From Nocardia elegans NBRC 108235 (GTDB taxonomy: Bacteria > Actinomycetota > Actinomycetes > Mycobacteriales > Mycobacteriaceae), in contig NZ_BDBF01000029.1 in assembly GCF_001612845.1 (NCBI RefSeq), positions 1 to 64,000 on the forward strand: a stretch of DNA of 64,000 nt, given 5' to 3'. Positions 58,743 to 64,000 of this stretch are shown in pieces (position 1 is the first letter of the stretch; each line of letters begins with the position of its first letter). The position numbers and the translations under genes are program-made. The notes below the pieces were generated by a model that was not told the origin of the DNA, ran no database searches, and worked only from the letters and a program-made list of their open reading frames with translations.

Positions 58743-59507
58743 TCACGTGAGGACCAGCAGTTCGCTCGACGACGCGATTTCCACACGCAGCCCGGCCTTT
58801 TCGGCGATCCGCGCCAGTGCGCGGATATCGCCGGGCTCGGCGCGAGTCGACACCAGGGCCCGTGCCAGCAGCCCCTTGTGATGCTTGTTGAAATGGCTCA
58901 CCACCGTGCGGCTGCCGTCCGGGCGTTCGGTCAGTACGGTCGCGGTCACCGCGCCGGGCAGCCGCCCCAATTGCTGATAGGTCCCCGAACGCAGGTCGAC
59001 GACCAGCTGACCGGCCGTGGCCTCCCGCAATGCCGGGGCCAGCACCGGTTTCCACAACGACGCCAGCGTCGGCAGGCCCGGCAGTTTCGAACCGCCCGAC
59101 AGCCGATACCCCGGAATCGCATCCCCCGCGCGCACGATCCCGAACAGCGCCGAGCCGATCGCCAGCCGCGCCTCGGCGCGAGCGCGCTGCGTCTTGGTCA
59201 GCGAACCGGCGTCGAGCGCGTCGTAGAGCACGCCGGTGTAGCGCCGCAGCGCCGGTGCGGTCGCGGCGGTCCGCAGCGTCGCGTTGCGGGCGAGCGCGGT
59301 CTGCAAACCTTCCGCGCCCGCGCCGGTCGCCTTTCCCAGCCCCAATGCCACCCGTGCCGCCTCCGGGTTCGCGGACAATTCGATCAGCTCGGTGATCAGC
59401 TTGTCCCGCACTGCGGTGAGCTGCGGTAACCACAGGGAATCCAGATCGAGCGGACCGAGATTTCCGCCGTCGGACTTGGTTTCGGAAGGAGGCAGAATCA
59501 CCAGCAC
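58743..59507 (-). CDS. yaaA: YaaA family peroxide-stress protein (DUF328/UPF0246)
   Basis: 254 residues from the GTG at 59505-59507 (VLVILPPSETKSDGG, the family N-terminus); an internal GTG at 59499 and longer frames to 59642 were considered. LPPSETKSDGGNLGPLDLDSL, TRPLRRYTGVLYDAL-like APALRRYTGVLYDALD and YRLSGGSKLPGLPTL are family signatures; VVSHFNKHHKGLLARAL is near the C-terminus. YaaA limits iron-dependent peroxide damage in E. coli. Divergent from proS. Confidence 0.9.
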   Translation of the reverse strand: MLVILPPSETKSDGGNLGPLDLDSLWLPQLTAVRDKLITELIELSANPEAARVALGLGKATGAGAEGLQTALARNATLRTAATAPALRRYTGVLYDALDAGSLTKTQRARAEARLAIGSALFGIVRAGDAIPGYRLSGGSKLPGLPTLASLWKPVLAPALREATAGQLVVDLRSGTYQQLGRLPGAVTATVLTERPDGSRTVVSHFNKHHKGLLARALVSTRAEPGDIRALARIAEKAGLRVEIASSSELLVLT

Positions 59508-59565
59508 GAGCCGATACGGTAATGCCCTGCAGGCATCCACGCAGCAGCGGCTAGTCTGTGCATCC

Positions 59566-61323
59566 GTGATCACCCGTCTCTCGCACCTGTTCCTGCGCAC
59601 CCTGCGCGACGATCCCGCCGACGCCGAGGTGCCCAGCCACAAACTTCTGGTCCGCGCCGGATATGTGCGCCGGATCGCGCCGGGCGTCTATTCGTGGTTG
59701 CCGCTGGGTTTGAAGGTGCTGCGCAAGATCGAGGACGTGGTGCGCCAGGAGATGGACGCGATCGGCGGCCAGGAGATTTCGCTGCCCGCGCTGCTGCCGC
59801 GCGAGCCGTACGAAACCACCAACCGCTGGACCGAATACGGCGACAGCCTTTTCCGCCTGCAGGACCGTAAGGGAGCCGACATGCTGCTCGGACCCACCCA
59901 CGAGGAATTGTTCGCCCTGACGGTCAAGGGTGAATACAACTCCTACAAGGATCTGCCGGTCACGCTCTACCAGATTCAGACCAAATACCGCGACGAGGAA
60001 CGGCCGCGCGCCGGAATTCTGCGCGGACGCGAATTCGTCATGAAGGACTCGTACTCCTTCGATCTGGACGAGGACGGCCTGAAGGCCAGCTATGCCGCAC
60101 ACCGCCAGGCATATCAGCGGATGTTCGCCCGGCTCGGGATCGAATACGTGATCGTCGCCGCCACCTCCGGCGCGATGGGCGGCAGCGCCTCGGAAGAATT
60201 CCTGGCCAGCAGCCCGATCGGCGAGGACACCTACGTGACCTGCCGCGAATCGGGATACGCGGCCAACGTGGAGGCCGTGGTGACGCCCGCGCCGCCGGAG
60301 ATCCCGATCGAGGGGCAGCCGGCCGCCGTCGTGCACGACACGCCGGGCACGCCGACCATCGCGTCCCTGGTCGACTGGGCCAACGACGCCGGTATCGCCG
60401 AACAGTACGGCCGCCCGGTGACCGCCGCCGACACGCTCAAGAACGTCATGGTGAAGCTACGCCACCCCGACGGCAAGTCCGAGATCGTCGGCATCGGCGT
60501 GCCCGGTGACCGCGAGGTCGACGCCAAGCGGCTGGGCGCGAGCCTCGAACCGGCCGAGGTGGAGTTGCTCACCGACGAGGACTTCGCCGCCAATCCGTTC
60601 CTGGTGAAGGGATACATCGGCCCGAAGACGCTGCTGGACAACGGTGTTCGCTATCTCGTCGACCCGCGCGTGGTGACCGGCACGTCGTGGATCACCGGCG
60701 CCGACGCCTCCGGCAAACATGTCGTGGGACTCGTCGCGGGTCGCGATTTCACCCCCGACGGCACGATCGAGGCCGCCGAGGTGCGCGACGGCGACCCCTC
60801 GCCCGACGGTCGCGGTGTGCTGCACTCGGCGCGCGGTATCGAGATCGCCCACATCTTCCAGCTCGGCTACAAGTACACCGACGCCTTCGAGGTGGATGTG
60901 CTCGGTGAGAACGGTAAACCGGTCCGGCTCGTCCAGGGTTCCTACGGGGTCGGCGTCTCCCGGATGGTCGCGGTGATCGCGGAGCAGATGCACGACGAGA
61001 AGGGGCTGCGCTGGCCGGCCGAGGTCGCCCCCTTCGATGTGCACGTCGTCATCGCCAACAAGGACGAGGCGGTCCGCACCGGAGCCGAGGAGGTCGTCGC
61101 CGGTCTGGACGCCCAGGGCGTGGACGTCCTGTTCGACGACCGCACCGCCTCACCCGGCGTCAAGTTCAAGGATGCCGAATTGCTCGGCATGCCTTGGGTT
61201 CTCGTCATCGGCCGGGGCTGGGCCGACGGCAAGGTGGAGTTGCGTAACCGCTTCACCGGCGAATCCGAGGACATCCCGGCGGACGCGGCCGTCGATACCG
61301 TGCTCGCGAAGATTCGCGGCTGA
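59566..61323 (+). CDS. proS: prolyl-tRNA synthetase
   Basis: 585 residues from the GTG at 59566 (VITRLSHLFLRTLRDDPADAE). Class II synthetase, bacterial type with an insertion editing domain. Motif 2 TKYRDEERPRAGILRGREFVMKDSYSFD, the editing domain around GGSASEEFLASSPIGEDTYV, and class II motif 3 LVQGSYGVGVSRMVAVIAEQMHDE are clear; the C-terminal anticodon-binding domain begins VAPFDVHVVIANKDEA. A strong terminator hairpin follows 10 bp after the stop. Confidence 0.97.
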   Translation: MITRLSHLFLRTLRDDPADAEVPSHKLLVRAGYVRRIAPGVYSWLPLGLKVLRKIEDVVRQEMDAIGGQEISLPALLPREPYETTNRWTEYGDSLFRLQDRKGADMLLGPTHEELFALTVKGEYNSYKDLPVTLYQIQTKYRDEERPRAGILRGREFVMKDSYSFDLDEDGLKASYAAHRQAYQRMFARLGIEYVIVAATSGAMGGSASEEFLASSPIGEDTYVTCRESGYAANVEAVVTPAPPEIPIEGQPAAVVHDTPGTPTIASLVDWANDAGIAEQYGRPVTAADTLKNVMVKLRHPDGKSEIVGIGVPGDREVDAKRLGASLEPAEVELLTDEDFAANPFLVKGYIGPKTLLDNGVRYLVDPRVVTGTSWITGADASGKHVVGLVAGRDFTPDGTIEAAEVRDGDPSPDGRGVLHSARGIEIAHIFQLGYKYTDAFEVDVLGENGKPVRLVQGSYGVGVSRMVAVIAEQMHDEKGLRWPAEVAPFDVHVVIANKDEAVRTGAEEVVAGLDAQGVDVLFDDRTASPGVKFKDAELLGMPWVLVIGRGWADGKVELRNRFTGESEDIPADAAVDTVLAKIRG

Positions 61324-61332
61324 TCGCCCGAG

Positions 61333-61359
61333 TGCACCCGGTCGCTGCGATCGGGTGCA
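61333..61359. terminator. hairpin terminator after proS
   Basis: TGCACCCGGTCG (61333-61344) pairs with CGATCGGGTGCA (61348-61359) over 12 bp including one G-T, loop CTG. It begins 10 bases past the proS stop. Confidence 0.75.
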
Positions 61360-61474
61360 TCCGGCCGGCGACCCGCGCTACGGCAACGGAAGGCAGGAGC
61401 TACCGGTGTTCAGGCCGCTGCCCACGACGTCGCGATGAAGGTCACCGTGCCGGCGGCCGGGCGGCCGCTCGGGC

Positions 61475-61906
61475 TCAGGGCCGGCCCGGGAACGGTGTGG
61501 TAGCGGGATTCACGCCCAGAATCGACTGCCAGGTGGCCAGGCGGACGGCGCATTCGGTGAGGGCCTCGATGCCGATGCGGCGGCGATCCGGGGTGGTGGA
61601 GTGTTCCACGACCGCGCGCCAGGCCACCGCCGTGTCGGTCTCCACGGTGACGGCGAGTTTGGCCGCGGGGATGGGATCGTCGACCGGAAACGGCGGGGTG
61701 TAGGCGGCGGCGGGCGCCGGAACACTCGCACCGGCCGCCTTCAGCGCGTCGACGGTGGCGTCGCGGCGGGCACGGTGGGCCGCGGTGAACTCGGCGACGA
61801 CCTTCGCGCGCTCCGGGGACGCGTAGGCCGCGATGAGGCCGTAGGCGTAGACCGCGGTGTATTCGGCGTTCAGCGCGTCGAGCAGCGCCTGCTGATCGGT
61901 ACTCAC
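61475..61906 (-). CDS. ferritin-like DUF4439 protein
   Basis: 143 residues, all-helical, ferritin-like. DQQALLDALNAEYTAVYAYGLIAAYASPE begins the family pattern; AHRARRDATVDALKAAGA and VAWRAVVEHSTTPDRRRIGIEALTECAVR follow. Corresponds to Rv2844-type proteins beside proS in mycobacteria. Whether it binds iron is unclear, since full diiron ligand sets are not obvious. It lies 70 bp downstream of the lipoprotein gene and may be co-transcribed with it. Confidence 0.8.
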   Translation of the reverse strand: MSTDQQALLDALNAEYTAVYAYGLIAAYASPERAKVVAEFTAAHRARRDATVDALKAAGASVPAPAAAYTPPFPVDDPIPAAKLAVTVETDTAVAWRAVVEHSTTPDRRRIGIEALTECAVRLATWQSILGVNPATTPFPGRP

Positions 61907-61976
61907 GCTGTGTCCTTTCTGGCGTGTGCGGGGCGCTGCGTGGTGACGCTGCGCTGCCGCCTCCGCGCCTGATCGC

Positions 61977-62516
61977 TCACGCCGGCACCACCGCCACGTG
62001 GGCGCCGCAGCAGGCGCTGATCGAGGCGAGCAGGCCGGCGCGATATCCGGACAGGGTCGCGGCCAGCTCGGCCGCGGAGTGCTGGGAGTCCGTCAGCCGG
62101 GCCCGCAGCGCGGCGACGCTCGGCGGCGGGGTGGGGGCGGGCGGTTCGGCGACGGGGGGAGTCGCGGATTTCGGCTTGGTGCCGTCGCCGTATACGCCTA
62201 CCGCGCGGTCGATTTCGGTGCGCAGCGCATCGGCGTGCTGGGCACGCTGGGCGGCGACGACGGTCAGCGCGGCGGTGTGCTCCGGTGCGGCGGCGATGGC
62301 CGCCTTCGCCCACACGGCGTCCGTACGCGCCGATTCCTCCTGCGACACAAGCACATCCGGTACCGACGGCTTGTCGTCCGAACAGGCCGCGACCGCACTC
62401 ACGGCGACGAGCGCGACCACGCCACCTCCGGCCGAGCGCAACAGCGAGCGGCGGTCGAGGCGTGGGGGAACGGTCCGATCCGGCGGCACCGGAATCACAT
62501 CGAGACGGCTGGGCAC
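61977..62516 (-). CDS. lipoprotein with Tat-like signal
   Basis: 179 residues from the GTG at 62514-62516. An RR-containing signal (PRLDRRSLLRSAGGGVVALV) ends in a lipobox VSAVAAC, so it is a putative Tat-exported lipoprotein. The mature part is helical with AQRAQHADALRTEIDRAVG and a Pro-rich stretch (VAEPPAPTPPPS), related to ferritin-like lipoproteins of Rv2843 type. Function unknown; paired with the DUF4439 gene. Confidence 0.72.
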   Translation of the reverse strand: MPSRLDVIPVPPDRTVPPRLDRRSLLRSAGGGVVALVAVSAVAACSDDKPSVPDVLVSQEESARTDAVWAKAAIAAAPEHTAALTVVAAQRAQHADALRTEIDRAVGVYGDGTKPKSATPPVAEPPAPTPPPSVAALRARLTDSQHSAAELAATLSGYRAGLLASISACCGAHVAVVPA

Positions 62517-62920
62517 GCCTACATCGTGCCAGTGATCATCACGCGCCCCCGCGCCCAGCCCGCCGACATGCCTCGCTCGCGCTCGCTCGCGGCCGGGCCG
62601 GTCGGCCGTCTGCCCTGCTGAGCCCGGGTGCCACCGGCGGTGCACGCCCGCACGTCGCCGGCGGACCCGCCGAGGGATGCTTCCGGACGGACGCGCGGGG
62701 GCGCGGCGGCCGCTCCGTCCCGGCGCACCCGAGACCGTCCGGCGGACCGTGGGCGCGCAGCGGAACCCGACCCGGGCCGACTCGACCGGGTTGGCTGGTC
62801 CTTTACACTCTTGCAGCGCGTTACGCTAGACCTCCGGCGGAACAATCCGCGGGACATGCGCGCCGACCATGCCGTACCAGGACCAATACCGCGTCACAAC
62901 TGAACCAGGAGCCGCCCCAT
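62517..62920. other. divergent intergenic region upstream of rimP
   Basis: About 400 bp without a supported gene, very GC-rich with low-complexity tracts. An AT-richer pocket (TTTACAC near 62802 and TTACGCTAGA near 62821) about 100 bp before rimP is the most likely promoter of the rimP-nusA operon, but its hexamers are weak. Confidence 0.35.
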
Positions 62921-63574
62921 ATGCCGATGCCGACCGAGGAAAGGGTGAGCCAGCTCGTTGCTGGGCTCGTCGAACGCCGAGGGCTCGACCTCGAGGGCGT
63001 GCACATCACGGCCGCGGGCGGCCCGCAGGCGCGAGTGACGGTGACCGTCGACGGCGACGAGACCGTCGATCTGGACACGATCGCGGAAGTCAGTTCCGAG
63101 ATCTCGGAAGTGCTCGACGACGCCGCCGATCTCGGCGAAACCCCCTATCTGCTGGAAGTGACCACTCCGGGTGTCGACCGCCCGCTGACCGCCCCGCGCC
63201 ACTGGCGACGGGCTCGCGGCCGCAAGGTGCGGGTGCGGATGCGGCCGGGCGCGCAGGCCCCCGAGGGCGCGTCCACCTTCGACGCCCGCGTCGGCGCGAG
63301 CACCGACACCGACGTGGCCCTGGTGCTGGGCGGTAAGCGCGCGCCCCACCGGGTGAGCGTGGCGTTGGCGGATATCGAATCCGCGGTCGTCCAGGTGGAG
63401 TTCTCCTCACCCGGTGCGGCGGAAATGGAACTGGCCGGGGGCGTGGCCGCGGGCCGCCCGGAACCGGGCGCCACCGATCAGGCCGTCGATCCGGCCGCAT
63501 CCGCCGCCGGGGGAGAACACGTCGCCCGGGGAGAACACACAGAAGTTGCGCCGACCGAAGGGATCGTGGAATGA
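62921..63574 (+). CDS. rimP: ribosome maturation factor RimP
   Basis: 217 residues from the ATG at 62921 (an ATG at 62927 is equally plausible; CCAGGAG lies 11-17 bases before). Helps assemble the 30S subunit. RVSQLVAGLVERRGLDLEGV is the N-terminal domain and VSSEISEVLDDAADLGETPYLLEVTTPGVDRPLT (in parts) the conserved RimP core. A C-terminal Ala/Gly/Pro-rich tail of about 40 residues extends the usual length (150-170). Overlaps nusA by 4 bp. Confidence 0.95.
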   Translation: MPMPTEERVSQLVAGLVERRGLDLEGVHITAAGGPQARVTVTVDGDETVDLDTIAEVSSEISEVLDDAADLGETPYLLEVTTPGVDRPLTAPRHWRRARGRKVRVRMRPGAQAPEGASTFDARVGASTDTDVALVLGGKRAPHRVSVALADIESAVVQVEFSSPGAAEMELAGGVAAGRPEPGATDQAVDPAASAAGGEHVARGEHTEVAPTEGIVE

Positions 63575-64000
63575 ACATCGAAATCGAAGCCCTGCGTGCG
63601 ATCGTCGCCGATAAGGGAATCTCGATGGAGACAGTGCTCTCCGCGATCGAGTCGGCTCTGCTGACCGCCTATCGGCACACCGAGGGCCACGAGCCCAACG
63701 CGCGTATCGACATCAATCAGAAGACCGGCGTGGTGCGGGTGATGGCCACCGAGACCGACGCCGACGGCAACGTCGTCTCCGAATGGGACGACACCCCGGA
63801 GGGCTTCGGCCGCATCGCCGCCACCACCGCCCGCCAGGTGGTGCTGCAGCGCCTGCGCGACGCCGAGAACGAGAAATCCTTCGGTGAGTTCTCGACCCAC
63901 GAGGGCGATATCGTCGGCGGCGTCGTGCAGCGCGATGCCCGGATGAACGCCCGCGGCACGGTCGTGGTGCGCATCGGCAGCGAGGCCAACGGCGCCGAGG
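63571..64000 (+). CDS. nusA: transcription termination/antitermination factor NusA, 5' part
   Basis: The gene runs off the right edge; 143 N-terminal residues are visible. MNIEIEALRAIVADKGISME and ETVLSAIESALLTAYRHTEG are the NusA N-terminal RNA-polymerase-binding domain, and the S1 domain starts around EGDIVGGVVQRDAR. ATG overlaps the rimP stop as ATGA, the standard rimP-nusA arrangement. Confidence 0.96.
   Translation, partial: MNIEIEALRAIVADKGISMETVLSAIESALLTAYRHTEGHEPNARIDINQKTGVVRVMATETDADGNVVSEWDDTPEGFGRIAATTARQVVLQRLRDAENEKSFGEFSTHEGDIVGGVVQRDARMNARGTVVVRIGSEANGAE

Noticed and set aside
56604..59429. 941-codon open frame on the plus strand
   Set aside because: Antisense of the membrane binding protein and yaaA; low-complexity Arg/Gly product, no domain.
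62519..62857. 112-codon minus-strand frame upstream of rimP
   Set aside because: Arg/Gly/Ser-rich with no domain, overlapping the probable rimP promoter.
1..64000. CRISPR array, tRNA, rRNA, insertion sequence or prophage
   Set aside because: No regularly spaced repeats, cloverleaf-like segments with CCA-type ends, transposase motifs or phage genes were seen by reading. A tRNA scan and a repeat finder would be needed to exclude them fully.

Overview
The window is high-GC actinobacterial DNA. It fits a member of the Mycobacteriales, most likely Nocardia or a close relative. This rests on gene content and order: dxr - rip1 - ispG - GNAT - penicillin-binding lipoprotein - map, then mqo - elaA-like GNAT - chelatase - cobO - cobB - cysG - efpA-like transporter - proS - DUF4439 protein - rimP - nusA. 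As I remember it, this is the inverted Rv2870c-Rv2841c order of Mycobacterium tuberculosis. An LGFP-repeat protein, a DUF2631 protein and a DUF5753 regulator also fit. No rRNA, tRNA, insertion sequence, phage gene or CRISPR array was seen.

Layout. 1-6.6 kb: minus-strand hopanoid operon (hpnC, hpnD, hpnE, prenyl diphosphate synthase, squalene-hopene cyclase, start of an hpnG-like gene) with 4-bp or 2-bp junctions, divergent from a PucR-type regulator. 7.9-10.9 kb: two fluoride channels with an unusual leader, a PAP2 phosphatase, a LysR-type ligand-binding protein with no DNA-binding domain, and a DUF2631 membrane protein. 11.0-13.4 kb: dxr and rip1. 13.4-20.6 kb: a compact minus-strand operon of a small three-helix-bundle protein, PPK2, a P-type ATPase, a SulP transporter and a membrane-anchored lipid-kinase-like protein. 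It lies between genes I expect to be neighbours. 21-26 kb: endonuclease V, ispG, an acetyltransferase and a penicillin-binding lipoprotein.

26-33.3 kb is accessory: a 51-aa secreted peptide, nitrobindin, two ABC-2 permeases without an ATPase, a DUF5753 regulator, pirin, a redoxin/YHS pair opposite a TetR gene with two operator-like repeats, and a DUF4254-type protein. 33.3-46.2 kb: map, cobQ, two alpha/beta hydrolases, mqo, an acetyltransferase, an EI24 membrane protein, a formyltransferase and the cobalamin set chelatase-cobO-cobB-cobE. 46.3-53.2 kb is a second accessory block: secreted proteins, a phosphotransferase pair behind a KstR-like site, a DoxX protein, a secreted hydrolase and a PPOX-fold protein. 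53.2-64 kb: cysG, an EfpA-type transporter with an operator over its start, an ankyrin protein, a membrane-anchored binding protein, YaaA, proS, a ferritin-like protein, a lipoprotein, rimP and the start of nusA.

How they work together. dxr and ispG belong to the MEP pathway, which supplies isoprenoid precursors for the hopanoid operon. cysG, chelatase, cobO, cobB, cobE and cobQ belong to siroheme/cobalamin synthesis. The most unusual material is regulatory or small: the crcB leader with a five-codon ORF, unlisted small ORFs at 20.5, 21.7 and 26.2 kb, several strong inverted repeats, and a three-helix-bundle module shared by two distant loci.
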